NCBI RefSeq assembly: GCF_030718205.1 | Contig: NZ_JAUZQF010000028.1 | Coordinates: 82,359 to 146,358 of the forward strand | Reading direction: 5' to 3' | From: Nonomuraea turcica | GTDB lineage: Bacteria > Actinomycetota > Actinomycetes > Streptosporangiales > Streptosporangiaceae | Length of the DNA: 64,000 bases | In this document: in pieces, positions 52,734 through 62,307 of the stretch | Position numbering within the stretch: position 1 is the stretch's first letter | Layout of the letters: each line of letters starts with the position of its first letter | Program-made: the position numbers and the translations under genes | Notes under the pieces: model-generated | Told to the model about the DNA's origin: nothing | Database searches by the model: none | The model's input: only the letters and a program-made list of their open reading frames with translations

Positions 52734-54224
52734 GTGCATCAGGCCCAGCTCACGATCGATCCCGCGTTCAAGGTCGCTCCGGTCCGCCGGCGTACGTTCG
52801 GCACGTTCGTCGAGCACCTCGGGCGCTGCGTCTACACCGGCATCTACGAGCCGGGGCACCCGACGGCCGACGAGGACGGCTTCCGCCGCGACGTGCTGGA
52901 CCTGACCAGGGAGCTGGGCGTCTCCACGGTCCGCTACCCGGGCGGCAACTTCGTCTCCGGCTACCGGTGGGAGGACGGCATCGGGCCGAAGGAGCAGCGT
53001 CCGCGCCGGCTCGACCTGGCCTGGCACAGCACCGAGACGAACGAGGTCGGCGTCGATGAGTTCGCGCGCTGGTGCCGCAAGGCCGGCGTCGAGCCGATGA
53101 TGGCGATCAACCTCGGCACCCGCGGCATCGAGGCGGCGCTCGACCTGCTGGAATACTGCAACCACCCGTCCGGCACCGCGCTGTCCGACCTGCGTGCCGC
53201 CAACGGTGCCAAGGAGCCGCACGGCATCAGGATGTGGTGCCTGGGCAACGAGATGGACGGCCCCTGGCAGACCGGGCACAAGACGGCCCGCGAGTACGGC
53301 AGGCTCGCCGCCGAGACCGCCCGCGCCATGCGCATGGTGGAGCGGGACCTGGAGCTGGTGGCCTGCGGCAGCTCCAGCTCATCCATGCCGACCTTCGGCG
53401 CCTGGGAGGCCGAGGTGCTGGAGGAGACCTACGACCTGGTGGACTACATCTCCTGCCACGCCTACTACGAGGAGAAGGACGGCGACCTCGGCAGCTTCCT
53501 GGCCTGCTCGACCAACATGGAGTACTTCATCCGCTCGGTCGTGGCCACCGCCGACCACGTCGGCGCGAAACTAAAGTCCCGCAAGAAGATCAACATTTCG
53601 TTCGACGAGTGGAACGTCTGGTACCTGTCGCGCTTCCAGAACGCCGAGCCCCCCGCCGACTGGCCGGTCGCGCCGCCGCTGCTGGAGGACCACTACCACC
53701 TGGCCGACGCGGTCGCGTTCGGCGGCCTGCTCATCACGCTGCTGCGTAACAGCGACCGGGTGACCGCCGCCTCGCTGGCGCAACTGGTGAACGTGATCGC
53801 GCCGATCATGACCGAGCCCGGCGGGCGGGCGTGGAAGCAGACCACGTTCCACCCGTTCGCGCAGGCGTCCAGGCTCGCGGCGGGCGACGTGCTGCGGATC
53901 GAGCCGGTGTCGCCGACGTACGAGACGGCCGAGTTCGGCGAGGTGCCGCTGCTGCACGCCGTGGCCACGCACTCCGCCGAGGGCACGACGGTGTTCGCGG
54001 TCAACCGCTCCACCGACGGGCCGCTGTCCCTGGAGATCGACGCGCGGGCCCTCGGCGGCAAACGGATCATCGAGGCCACCACGCTGACGGACGCCGACGT
54101 CTACGCCCGCAACACGGCCGACGACCCGGACCGCGTCGCGCCCCGGCCGAACCCGGACGTCGAGCACGACCCGATGCGCGTCCTGCTGCCCCCGGTCTCC
54201 TGGAACGTGATCAGGATCGGCTAG
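52734..54224 (+). CDS. abfA: Alpha-L-arabinofuranosidase, GH51
   Basis: The 496-residue protein has no signal peptide. It matches GH51: GTFVEHLGRCVYTGIYEPGH at the N-terminus and RYPGGNFVSGYRWEDGIGP. The acid/base is in WCLGNEMDGPWQ and the nucleophile in ISFDEWNVWY. It removes arabinofuranosyl residues from arabino-oligosaccharides in the cytoplasm. The GTG at 52734 follows AGGAG; the frame is open further up into the operator region without similarity. Its end overlaps the convergent LacI gene by 14 bases. Confidence 0.95.
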   Translation: MHQAQLTIDPAFKVAPVRRRTFGTFVEHLGRCVYTGIYEPGHPTADEDGFRRDVLDLTRELGVSTVRYPGGNFVSGYRWEDGIGPKEQRPRRLDLAWHSTETNEVGVDEFARWCRKAGVEPMMAINLGTRGIEAALDLLEYCNHPSGTALSDLRAANGAKEPHGIRMWCLGNEMDGPWQTGHKTAREYGRLAAETARAMRMVERDLELVACGSSSSSMPTFGAWEAEVLEETYDLVDYISCHAYYEEKDGDLGSFLACSTNMEYFIRSVVATADHVGAKLKSRKKINISFDEWNVWYLSRFQNAEPPADWPVAPPLLEDHYHLADAVAFGGLLITLLRNSDRVTAASLAQLVNVIAPIMTEPGGRAWKQTTFHPFAQASRLAAGDVLRIEPVSPTYETAEFGEVPLLHAVATHSAEGTTVFAVNRSTDGPLSLEIDARALGGKRIIEATTLTDADVYARNTADDPDRVAPRPNPDVEHDPMRVLLPPVSWNVIRIG

Positions 54225-55221
54225 CGGTGCTCTCGCGGACGATGAGCTCGGGCTCCACCAGCCGGCGGGCGTCGGGCTCGGCGCCCGCCATCCGGTCCAG
54301 CAACATGTGGAAGGCGTGCCGGCCGACCTCCTGGAAGTCCTGCCGCACGGTCGTCAGCGGCGGCCAGAAGTAAGCGGCCTCGGGGATGTCGTCGAACCCG
54401 GCAACGCTCACGTCCTCGGGGACGCGCCGCCCCGCCTCCCGCAACGCGCGCAGCACGCCGAGCGCCATCTGGTCGTTGGCCACGAACACGGCGGTGACCT
54501 CGGCGTTCCGGACGAGGTCGCGGCCGAGTTGGTAGCCGGAGCGCGCACTCCAGTCGCCGCGCAGGATCTCGGGCACCGGCCGGTCTGCGGCTTCCAGCAC
54601 GCCGCGCCAGCCCGCGATGCGGTCGTTGGCGTCGAGCCAGTCGGCCGGTCCCGCCACGTGCCAGACCGTCTCGTGGCCGAGGCTGAGCAGGTGCCTGGTC
54701 ACGCGGGCGGCGCCGGCCCTCTGGTCCACCTTGGCGACCGGTACGGGGATGTCGTCGCCCGCGTCCACCGCGACCACCGGCATCTCGGGCGGCAGGTGGC
54801 GCAGGCCGTCGGCCGCCGACTCGTGCGGCGCCACGATGATGACGCCGTCGACCGCCTGGGCGCGCAGCCGCTGCACGCCTTCCTCCATCGACCTGCGGTT
54901 GAGCGAGCTCAGGCTGGCGATGCTGACGTTGTAGCCGGCGTGCCTGGCGGCCTGCTCGATGCAGTAGAGCGTCGAGGCGGGGCCGTAGAGCGTGGTGTCG
55001 ATGCTGACCACGCCGAGCACGCCGGAGCGGCCGGTGACGAGCTGGCGGGCGGCCTGGTTGGGCCGGTAGTCGAGCTCCTTGACGGCGGCCAGCACGCGGG
55101 CCCGCGTCTCGGCCCTGACCCGTTCGGGCGCGTTGAGCACGCGCGAGACGGTCATCGTGGAAACGCCGGCGAGAACGGCCACGTCCACCAGCACCGCAGG
55201 CCTGCCGTCCCTGGATTTCAC
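54211..55221 (-). CDS. LacI-family regulator of the arabinan regulon
   Basis: The 336-residue protein starts with the DNA-binding VLVDVAVLAGVSTMTVSRVL segment. An inducer-binding domain of about 275 residues follows (GVVSIDTTLYGPASTLYCIE, NDQMALGVLRALREAGRRVP). The GTG start lies 19 bases from operator copy 3. It is tail to tail with abfA. It probably represses the ABC operon, abfA and itself, released by an arabinose-containing ligand. Confidence 0.9.
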   Translation of the reverse strand: MKSRDGRPAVLVDVAVLAGVSTMTVSRVLNAPERVRAETRARVLAAVKELDYRPNQAARQLVTGRSGVLGVVSIDTTLYGPASTLYCIEQAARHAGYNVSIASLSSLNRRSMEEGVQRLRAQAVDGVIIVAPHESAADGLRHLPPEMPVVAVDAGDDIPVPVAKVDQRAGAARVTRHLLSLGHETVWHVAGPADWLDANDRIAGWRGVLEAADRPVPEILRGDWSARSGYQLGRDLVRNAEVTAVFVANDQMALGVLRALREAGRRVPEDVSVAGFDDIPEAAYFWPPLTTVRQDFQEVGRHAFHMLLDRMAGAEPDARRLVEPELIVRESTASRS

Positions 55222-55239
55222 CGCGGCTCACCCCCTTGG

Positions 55240-55253
55240 CGGTAACGCTAACA
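55240..55253. promoter_or_regulatory. LacI-type operator, copy 3
   Basis: CGGTAACGCTAACA, the reverse complement of TGTTAGCGTTACCG, precedes the LacI gene on the minus strand. It shares the TGTTAGCG core with the two copies near the ABC and abfA genes, which supports autoregulation. Confidence 0.68.
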
Positions 55254-55284
55254 GGCCGAAGGGGCGAGCGCGCGATCATATTTG

Positions 55285-55858
55285 CCCGTGGACTGCCGCC
55301 GAGCTCATACCGGTCGCGGACGGCAGCACGCTGCACGTCTGGAACGGCAAGGGGGGCAACAGCTTCGGCGGCGCCGTCGCGCTCGGGCCCGGCTGGGGGC
55401 CGTATGCCGGCACGTTGACGTCGGTGGGTGACGTGAACGGGGACGGTCGGGACGATATCGCCGCGGTCGGCAACGGGACGCTGTACGTCTGGAACGGCAA
55501 CGGCAGCAACGGCTTCGGCAACGCGGTGGAGATCGGGCCTGGCTGGGGGTCGTTCAGTAAGCCGGTCGGTGGTGACTTCGACGGTGACGGCATCGGTGAC
55601 CTGGCGGCTGTCAAGGACGGCAGCACGCTGCACATCTGGAACGGCAAGGGTGCCAACAACTTCTCCGCTGCGATCGCGATCGGCCCCGGGTGGGCGCCGT
55701 ACGCGAGCTCGCTGATGTCGCTGGGCGATGTCAACCGCGACGGTCACGGCGACATCGCCGCCGTCAACAACGGCACTCTCTACCTCTGGAACGGCAAGGG
55801 GAGCAACGGCTTCGGCAACGCCATCGAGATCGGCCCTGGCTGGGCCCCGTACGTCTGA
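55285..55858 (+). pseudogene. FG-GAP/VCBS-repeat array lacking an N-terminus
   Basis: About 190 residues of four repeats read DGSTLHVWNGKGGNSFGGAV, then a Gly-Pro-Gly-Trp turn, then VGDVNGDGRDDIAAVGNGTL and so on. Repeats alternate in sequence, so two pair types were duplicated. Such repeats bind calcium and form surface propellers. No signal peptide or start lies in frame, because the frame opens inside the LacI gene's antisense. It is probably the 3' end of a lost secreted gene. A terminator follows directly. Confidence 0.6.
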
Positions 55859-55871
55859 CATCTCCCCACCC

Positions 55872-55901
55872 AAGGACCCCGGGAGCGATCCCGGGGTCCT
55901 T
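55872..55901 (+). terminator. Intrinsic terminator
   Basis: AAGGACCCCGGGA pairs perfectly with TCCCGGGGTCCTT around GCGA (13-base stem), then CCTTTT. It follows the FG-GAP fragment's stop, so the original gene's end is intact. Confidence 0.85.
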
Positions 55902-55980
55902 CCTTTTCGCCGACATACCGGCGACATACCGGCGATCTCTAGAGTCGCCCCCGGGATCGGCGATGCCTTTGGGAGTACCG

Positions 55981-58900
55981 ATGGAGTTACGCCTCCTGGG
56001 TCCGATTGAGGTGTGGTGCGACGGGCGGCAGCTTGCCCTCGGGGGACGCAAGCCGCGAGCCTTGCTCGCCGCCCTGCTCCTCGACGCCGGACGGGCGGTC
56101 ACCGTCGAGCGGCTGATGGAGGCGATCTGGCGGGACGACCCGCCGCAGACCGCCCGAGGCGTGCTCCACACCTACGTCGCCTCGCTGCGCAGGGCCTTCG
56201 AGAGCGTGGGCCGGCCGGGAATCATCGTCTCCCACCAGGTGGGATACACCGCCGAGATCCCCCCGGACGCGCTGGACAAGAACGTGTTCGAACGGCTCGT
56301 GAGCCAGGGACGGCGAGCCGCGCGCGAGGAGAGCCACCGCGAGGCGGGGGAGGCCTTCCGCGCGGCGCTGGCGCTGTGGCGGGGCCCGGCCCTGGGCGGG
56401 CTCGGCGACACCTACCTGAGCGCCGAGGCCGCCAGACTGGAGGAAGTACGGCTCGCCGTACTGGAGGAGCGGATCGCGGCCGATCTGGCGACGGGCGGCG
56501 GTGAGGGCCTGATCGACGAGCTGACCGAGCTGGTCGCGGCACATCCGGTCAGGGAGCGGCTGCGCCGCGACCTCATGGTCGTGCTCTACCGGGCCGGCCG
56601 CCAGGCGGACGCGCTGGCCGTCTACCAGCAGGGCCGGCTGGCGCTGATCGACGAACTGGGCATCGAGCCGGGGCCGGAGCTGCGGCAGGCACACGAGGCC
56701 ATCCTGCGGTCGGACACCGCTCTTCTCGCAGGTGCGGCGACAGGCGTACCTCCCCGGCAGTTACCCTCGTCGCTGCCCGACTTCACCGCCCGAGAGGACG
56801 AGCTCGCCGCCTTGTGCGACCGGCTCACCAGGCCGGACTCCACGCCGGTCTGCGTGATCTTCGGACCGGGCGGCGTCGGCAAGTCGGCACTCGCTCTGCG
56901 CGCCGCACACGAAGTCGCGCGTTTCTACCCCGACGGTCAGCTGCACGTCGAGCTGCGCGGCACCAGCGAGGCGCCCGCCACCCCGCTGGAAGTCCTCGGC
57001 CGGCTGCTGCGGGAGCTGGAGCCCGGCGTCTCACCGCCCGGCACCATGGAAGAGCGCGCCGCCCGCTACCGCACGCTGCTGGCCGGCCGGCGCGAGCTGG
57101 TCGTGCTGGAGGACGCCGCGACCGAGAGCCAGGTCCGGCCGCTGCTGCCAGGCGCCCCCGGCTGCGGGGTGATCGTCACCTCTCGCAACCGGCTCACCGG
57201 CCTGGCCGGCGTCACGGTGCTCGAACTCGGCCTGCTGCCTGACCAGGATGCGCTGCACCTCCTGGGGCAGATCACCGGCGCGGAGCGGATCGCCGCCGAC
57301 CCGGACGCCGCACAGCGGGTCGTACGGCAGTGCAGCGGCCTGCCACTCGCGCTGCGCATCGCGGGATCAAGGCTGGCCTCGCGCCGCCAGTGGTCAGTGG
57401 CACGCCTGGCCGACCGCCTGGCCGACGAGCAGCGCAGGCTCGACGAACTGGCCGTCGGGGACCAGGAGGTACGAGCCACCATCGCCCTCAGCTACAACCT
57501 CCTGTCATCCGAGGCCAGGACCGCGCTGCGCCGCCTGGGCCTGCTTGGCCTGCCGTACACCCCGGTGTGGGTGGCGGCGGCCGCCGCGGAGACCGGCCTG
57601 GACGAAGCAGAGCGGGTGCTGGAGCACCTCGTCGACGCCTCCCTCGCCACCGTCGTGGAGAACCGCTACCGGCTGCACGACCTGATCCGGCTGTTCGCCC
57701 GGGAGCGTGCCTACGAGGAGGAGCCGGCGCCAGAACGCACGGCGGTGGTGCGCCGAGTGCTCGGCGGGTGGCTGTGGCTCATCGAACGGCTCGGCGAAGC
57801 CGTACCCAACGGAGTCCCCGTGCACCGCACCTCCCCGGATCTCGCGCGGCCGCTGGACCCGCAGGTGCTGCACGGGGCACTCGCCGACCCGCACGCCTGG
57901 CTGCGTGGGGAGGAGGAGACGCTCATCGTCGCCGTGGAGCTGGCGGCGGCGATGGACCTCGACGACATCGCCGTCGAGCTGGCCGCCACACTGTGCTCCA
58001 CGGCCCTCGAAGGCAGCCGGTACGTCTTCGACAACCCCTTCGCGGCATGGCACCGCACGCACGAGGCCGCCCTCGCCGTCGCCCGGCGCATGGACAACAC
58101 CCTGGGCGAGGCGATCCTGCTCGCGGGACTCGGCCGCCTGTACTACGAGCGCGACCACTTCGCCGAGTCCCGCGACTACCTCAGCCAGGCGCTGTCGCTG
58201 TTCCGCGCCGCGCAGGACACCAGAGGCGAGGCCGCCACGCTCGCCGCCCTCGGCGCCTCCTGCCGTGAGCAGGGATACCTGCCCGAGGCCCTGCACTTCC
58301 TGGAGCGGGCGAGCCGGCTGTGGAGCGACCTCGCCGACCCGGAGGCCCTCGCGCACGTCAGGCGGCTGGCCGGCAGCGTCCACCTGGAGCGCGGCGACTA
58401 CCCGGACGCCTGGAGCGAGCTGACCTCGGCACTGTCGTTGTACCAGGACGCGGGCAGCCGCCGCGGGGAAGGACTGACCCTGCGCACCATGTCCCTCTAC
58501 CACCGAGCGCGCGGTGAGCTGGCGGAGTCGCAGGAGCTGTGCGAGCGGGCGCTGGAGATCTTCCGCGAGCTGGGCGACAGGCTGATGGAGGCGTACGGCC
58601 TGTGCGCCCTGGCCAAGACCCAGGTACGGCTGCGCCAGTTCGACGCGGCGGGCCGCGCACTGGCGGAGGTCCTCCCGGTGACGCGCATGCTCAACGACCG
58701 CTGGGGCGAGGCGTGGACGCTGCGCACGCTCGGCGAGCTGGACTTGGCCGAGGGGCGGCTTTACCAGGCCAAGAGCCGCCTGGAGGAATCAATGGCGCTC
58801 TGGGGAACGCTGCGCGCCGCCCTGTCTCGCGCGCGCACCCTGCGCGACCTGGCCCAGGTGCACGAGGCACTCGGCGACGATACCGCCGCCGCGATGGCCA

Positions 58901-58983
58901 GGGCGGAGGCGCTGGAGATCTTCCGGCTGCACGAGGCGCGGGAGTATCGCGAGCTCGGTGGAGAGGGATTACAGCGCTTTTGA
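55981..58983 (+). CDS. AfsR/SARP-family regulator with NB-ARC and TPR domains
   Basis: The 1,000-residue protein has an OmpR-type DNA-binding domain at about 1-95 (MELRLLGPIEVWCDGRQLAL). A bacterial transcriptional activation domain follows (about 95-245). The NB-ARC ATPase has P-loop IFGPGGVGKSALA near residue 294. A TPR array covers about 680-990. Such regulators activate secondary metabolism in actinomycetes; no biosynthetic cluster is visible here. GGGAG precedes the ATG at 55981; an earlier in-frame ATG at 55963 is possible. Confidence 0.92.
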   Translation: MELRLLGPIEVWCDGRQLALGGRKPRALLAALLLDAGRAVTVERLMEAIWRDDPPQTARGVLHTYVASLRRAFESVGRPGIIVSHQVGYTAEIPPDALDKNVFERLVSQGRRAAREESHREAGEAFRAALALWRGPALGGLGDTYLSAEAARLEEVRLAVLEERIAADLATGGGEGLIDELTELVAAHPVRERLRRDLMVVLYRAGRQADALAVYQQGRLALIDELGIEPGPELRQAHEAILRSDTALLAGAATGVPPRQLPSSLPDFTAREDELAALCDRLTRPDSTPVCVIFGPGGVGKSALALRAAHEVARFYPDGQLHVELRGTSEAPATPLEVLGRLLRELEPGVSPPGTMEERAARYRTLLAGRRELVVLEDAATESQVRPLLPGAPGCGVIVTSRNRLTGLAGVTVLELGLLPDQDALHLLGQITGAERIAADPDAAQRVVRQCSGLPLALRIAGSRLASRRQWSVARLADRLADEQRRLDELAVGDQEVRATIALSYNLLSSEARTALRRLGLLGLPYTPVWVAAAAAETGLDEAERVLEHLVDASLATVVENRYRLHDLIRLFARERAYEEEPAPERTAVVRRVLGGWLWLIERLGEAVPNGVPVHRTSPDLARPLDPQVLHGALADPHAWLRGEEETLIVAVELAAAMDLDDIAVELAATLCSTALEGSRYVFDNPFAAWHRTHEAALAVARRMDNTLGEAILLAGLGRLYYERDHFAESRDYLSQALSLFRAAQDTRGEAATLAALGASCREQGYLPEALHFLERASRLWSDLADPEALAHVRRLAGSVHLERGDYPDAWSELTSALSLYQDAGSRRGEGLTLRTMSLYHRARGELAESQELCERALEIFRELGDRLMEAYGLCALAKTQVRLRQFDAAGRALAEVLPVTRMLNDRWGEAWTLRTLGELDLAEGRLYQAKSRLEESMALWGTLRAALSRARTLRDLAQVHEALGDDTAAAMARAEALEIFRLHEAREYRELGGEGLQRF

Positions 58984-59031
58984 AGCGGGTGGATGCATCA
59001 TGAAGCCTCCCTGTCACCCACGGAGGTCTCC

Positions 59032-59691
59032 ATGCCCGACATCGTGCTCCTGTCCGACCCGCGGATCGCCGAGGTGCCGGTGAAGGAGTGCGGTGAAGCC
59101 CTGGTGGATCTGCGCACCCTGCCGGCACTCCGGGTGGACGAGCGCCTGGCCGACCCGGAAGGGGCCTTCGCGCGCGTACGGCTGAGCGTGGCCGACCGCC
59201 TGATCGCCGCCCAGGCACGTCTGCCCCGCGCGCTCCGGCTGCTGGTGGTGGAAGGATTCCGCCCGGTTTCCCTCCAGGAGAAGTATTTCGCCGCGTCCGT
59301 GGCCAGACACCGGGCAGCCAACCCCGGCTGGGACGACAGGCAGGTCTATGTGGAGGCCAGCCGTTACGTCTCCCCGCCGCAGGTGGCCCCGCACGTCACC
59401 GGAGGCGCCGTCGACCTGACCCTGTGCACCGCCGCCGGCATGGAGTTGCCCATGGGGACGCAGGTCAACGCCACCCCTCCGGAGGACACCGACGCGTGCT
59501 ACACCGCCTACCCGGGCATCTCCGCTGAAGCCCGCCGCAACCGCGACATCCTGGCGACCGCCATGGCCTCCGCCGGCTTCGTCAACTACCCCACCGAGTG
59601 GTGGCACTGGTCCTACGGCGACCGCTACTGGGCCCTGATCACCGGCGCCCGCTACGCCTGTTACACCATGACCCCGAGCCCCGCCCCTTGA
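59032..59691 (+). CDS. D-alanyl-D-alanine dipeptidase (VanX/M15D family)
   Basis: The 219-residue protein has the M15D zinc motifs. APHVTGGAVDLT corresponds to SxHxxGxAxD, with Ser replaced by Ala. EWWHW supplies the catalytic Glu and the third His ligand. LLVVEGFRPVSLQEKYF is also conserved. It cleaves D-Ala-D-Ala. No VanH or VanA homologue is adjacent, so resistance is unlikely and a recycling or wall-remodelling role is more probable. The ATG has GGAGG upstream. Confidence 0.88.
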   Translation: MPDIVLLSDPRIAEVPVKECGEALVDLRTLPALRVDERLADPEGAFARVRLSVADRLIAAQARLPRALRLLVVEGFRPVSLQEKYFAASVARHRAANPGWDDRQVYVEASRYVSPPQVAPHVTGGAVDLTLCTAAGMELPMGTQVNATPPEDTDACYTAYPGISAEARRNRDILATAMASAGFVNYPTEWWHWSYGDRYWALITGARYACYTMTPSPAP

Positions 59692-59729
59692 GCGCGCCTT
59701 CCTCCGGGCGGCGTCAAGCGACGCGACGA

Positions 59730-59915
59730 TCATTGCGCGCGCTCGCCTCGGTCAGGTCGTCGCGCCACCCCTGGGGTTACGTGGCCGTACACCCACAGCA
59801 CGTGCGCGCCACCGGGTACGCGGGAGGAATCGAACAGGCTGGACTCGGCGACGATGAGGAAGGGGATGGCGAGGGCGTCGGACCGTGTGGGCACCGCGGA
59901 ATCCCCGCGCGCCGG
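59730..59915 (-). pseudogene. Fragment of a phytoene-dehydrogenase-like FAD oxidoreductase
   Basis: On the minus strand PFLIVAESSLFDSSRVPGGA and then HVLWVYGHVTPGV match the C-terminal substrate-domain region of FAD-dependent amine-oxidase-like proteins (DPSRAPxGKHTLWAYxHVP). The upstream part is missing and the FAD-binding N-terminus is absent. Confidence 0.45.
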
Positions 59916-60059
59916 CCGAGATGGGGGGCGGGCGCACGGCGCGGTCAACTGCATCGCCGGGGGAGTGGTGCCATTCCGAGCTGCAAAGGACGCAGTAGAT
60001 CGAAACGACACGAAGCGATGCAGAACATGCGACATCGAGCGATGCAAGTCACATGCCTG

Positions 60060-60189
60060 CTGCTGGTCGGCGCCGGCCCTGCGCCTGCACCAGGCCCCGG
60101 CGAGCCTGGACGACGCGCTGTCCCGGGTGGACGCGGTGGTCCGCGAGGACCGGCTGGTCGGCGGCCTGGTGGCCGTTCGGACGTCCTGA
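60060..60189 (+). pseudogene. Unidentified C-terminal fragment
   Basis: The plus strand reads APALRLHQAPASLDDALSRV followed by DAVVREDRLVGGLVAVRTS and a stop. It looks protein-like but has no start and no recognised family. The rest of 59920-60210 holds nothing I can name. Confidence 0.22.
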
Positions 60190-60215
60190 GCCGTGGATCA
60201 AGTTTTAGTCTGAGG

Positions 60216-60665
60216 TCAGCCCCGCCCAGCGACCTCGCCGAGGCGTCCAGAAGAACCGGGTTTGGTCTCCTTGACGGGCAGCACCATGAGGATCGAAAGG
60301 ATCAGGAGGCCACCCAATATCACCACCACACTGATCTTGTCGATGATCGGGAAGACGTGCAGGTGCAGCATGTGCCACAGGAAGTGGATCGCGTTGTAGA
60401 TCAACCATGCGCCCCCGGTCACCGCCAGGGACTCCCGGGTCGGCCGGCGCAGCGCCCACACGCTCAGCACCAGCAGCGCCAGGTTGAGCGCCCCCACGTC
60501 GACGGCCAGATGCTCGTTGTACGGGCCGAGCGCCGCCACCCAATGGAGCCCCGGCGCCGGGAAGTCGTTGTAGAACGACAGCGGGAACGCCGCCGCCCAC
60601 ACCCCCTGGTATGCCGCCGCCACCGCCAGCACCCCGGCCATCCAGCGCTTGGCCGCCACGGTCAT
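60216..60665 (-). CDS. Small four-helix membrane protein
   Basis: The 149-residue protein has about four hydrophobic segments (WMAGVLAVAAAYQGVWAA, LNLALLVLSVWAL, YNAIHFLWHMLHLHVF, VVVILGGLLILSILMV). The His-rich HFLWHMLHLH could bind metal or haem, but this is speculation. Its ATG overlaps the stop of the upstream NAD(P)-binding gene, so the two form an operon. Confidence 0.75.
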   Translation of the reverse strand: MTVAAKRWMAGVLAVAAAYQGVWAAAFPLSFYNDFPAPGLHWVAALGPYNEHLAVDVGALNLALLVLSVWALRRPTRESLAVTGGAWLIYNAIHFLWHMLHLHVFPIIDKISVVVILGGLLILSILMVLPVKETKPGSSGRLGEVAGRG

Positions 60666-61375
60666 CGCGACGCCGCCCACTGCTCGAAGGTGATCTTCCC
60701 GCTGCGGAAGTCGCCGGCCGGCAGCACGCCACCGTTCGCCATCGCCTTGCCGACGGGCACCGTCAGCACCAGTTTGCCTTTGGCCAGGCGGCGCATCATC
60801 GATGCCATCGTCAGCACCTCGGGGCCGGCCAGCTCGGTCGCCCGGCCCTGGGCGGGGCCTTCGGCCAGGCGTACGAGCTCGGCGGCGACCTCGGAGGCGG
60901 CGACCGGCCGGCTCACCATCAACGGCGCCACCTTCACCGGGCCAGGCACCTTGTCGAGCATCTGCGCCGCGAACTCGTGGAACTGCGTCACCCGCAGCAG
61001 CGTCACCGGGATCGGGCCGGCCAGCGCCAGCTCCTCCTGGCGGCGCTTGCCGATGTAGTAGCCCGAGTCGACCCGGTCGACCCCGACGATCGACAGGACC
61101 ACATGGTGACGTACGCCCGCCCGCTCCTCCGCCGCCAGCAGGTTGCGTGTCTCGGTCTCGAAGAACGCCACCGACGCCTTGCGGCTGAGCGTCGTCACGT
61201 TCGCCACGTCGATCACGACGTCCACACCGCGCAGCGCGTCGTCGAGGCCGGCCCCCGTTATCAGGTCGACGCCGCCCGACCGGGCCATCACCACGACCTC
61301 GTGGCCCTGCTCGCGCGCCCGCTCAACCACCAGCTTGCCGACCCAGCCGGTTCCCCCGGCCACCGCCATCCTCAT
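60662..61375 (-). CDS. NmrA-like NAD(P)-binding oxidoreductase
   Basis: The 237-residue atypical short-chain dehydrogenase starts with the dinucleotide-binding MAVAGGTGWVGKLVVERA (GGTGWVG). The YIGKRRQEE motif carries a Tyr/Lys-type pair and a VTLLRVTQFHEFAAQM segment follows, as in NmrA/NAD(P)H-binding proteins that act as redox sensors or reductases. It overlaps the membrane-protein gene. The start is the ATG at 61375. Confidence 0.85.
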   Translation of the reverse strand: MRMAVAGGTGWVGKLVVERAREQGHEVVVMARSGGVDLITGAGLDDALRGVDVVIDVANVTTLSRKASVAFFETETRNLLAAEERAGVRHHVVLSIVGVDRVDSGYYIGKRRQEELALAGPIPVTLLRVTQFHEFAAQMLDKVPGPVKVAPLMVSRPVAASEVAAELVRLAEGPAQGRATELAGPEVLTMASMMRRLAKGKLVLTVPVGKAMANGGVLPAGDFRSGKITFEQWAASR

Positions 61376-61429
61376 TGCGTCCCACCCTTTCTCGTCGACT
61401 CGGTAAACAAGACAAGGACGAGGGGCCGA

Positions 61430-61640
61430 ATGTGACAGCCGATCGCACCCGCTCGACCGCCTGCTTGTCGGTTGGGCGCAGCGCGTGAACGGGCAGGATG
61501 TGGCAGCCCAGAACCGTTGCGCGTCCGCCGGGGCGTGGTTCTTTGAACGGCGACCCGTGATCGGTGGTCACCGTCTCCGGCGCGAAGACGGCAGCCCGGC
61601 CACCTTGTGCCCGGCGAACTCCGCGACGACCTGAGCCGCG
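61430..61640 (-). mobile_element. Decayed transposase (integrase catalytic core) fragment
   Basis: On the minus strand one frame reads QVVAEFAGHKVAG and a shifted frame continues APETVTTDHGSPFKE and then LPVHALRPTDKQAVERV. TTDHGSPxK and LRPTDKxxVERxF are hallmarks of rve-type (DDE) transposases. At least one frameshift and missing ends make it inactive. It fills most of the 360-base gap upstream of the NmrA-like gene. Confidence 0.65.
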
Positions 61641-61734
61641 ATCCCTGGGTACGCCAAATGGCGATCCCAGAATCGCGCCATTGACCGATCCAAGTCACAG
61701 GATCGGTATGACGACATCTCGCGGTGTCGGGGCT

Positions 61735-62208
61735 CTACCTCCGGCGAGCTTCGAGCGCATCCAGAATCAGGTCCAGGCCGTAGCTGAACTCGCTCGTGTG
61801 GTCGTAGCCTGGCCGCAGGACGTGGTCGACGATCATCTCGGTGAGGTACGGCAACTCGTCCGCCGGCAGGTGCTCGAGGATGCCGCCGGCCACTTCCTCG
61901 ACATCGTCCGCCGTCGTCATCGGCAGGTTCGCCTCCTGGAGGACGAACCCGGCGATGTAGCTGTCGATGAGCGAGACAGCGTGCGCGGCCATCGGCAGCG
62001 TGAATCCCGCCTCCCGGAGGACGCCGAGGATGGCGTCGTGATGGCGTAGCGTCGCCGGCCCGGGGTTGCGACGGGAGTCTATGAGCCCGAGAGCCCAGGT
62101 GTGCTGCGCCAAGACCGCACGTGCAGAGGAAGCGCGCGCACGGATCGCGTCCTTGTTCGGTACGTGGTGGTAGAGCGACATCGCCTCCACGCCGCCGCGA
62201 TCCGCGAC
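61735..62208 (-). pseudogene. TetR-family regulator lacking most of its DNA-binding domain
   Basis: The readable part starts VADRGGVEAMSLYHHVPNKD, the end of the TetR helix-turn-helix, directly after an in-frame TAG. It continues into a TetR_C-type ligand domain (AVSLIDSYIAGFVLQEANLP). The GTG at 62190 could start a 151-residue protein, but the recognition half is gone and part of the middle seems deleted. It diverges from the damaged reductase gene it may have regulated. Confidence 0.7.
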
Positions 62209-62307
62209 CTATCTTGCGTGCGTAAGCCGCCTTACTCGTGTAAGTCCGGGCATCAGCCGGTGGCCAACGGCTGACCTACGACGCGCCCCGCGGGGCGGGA
62301 GAAGGAG

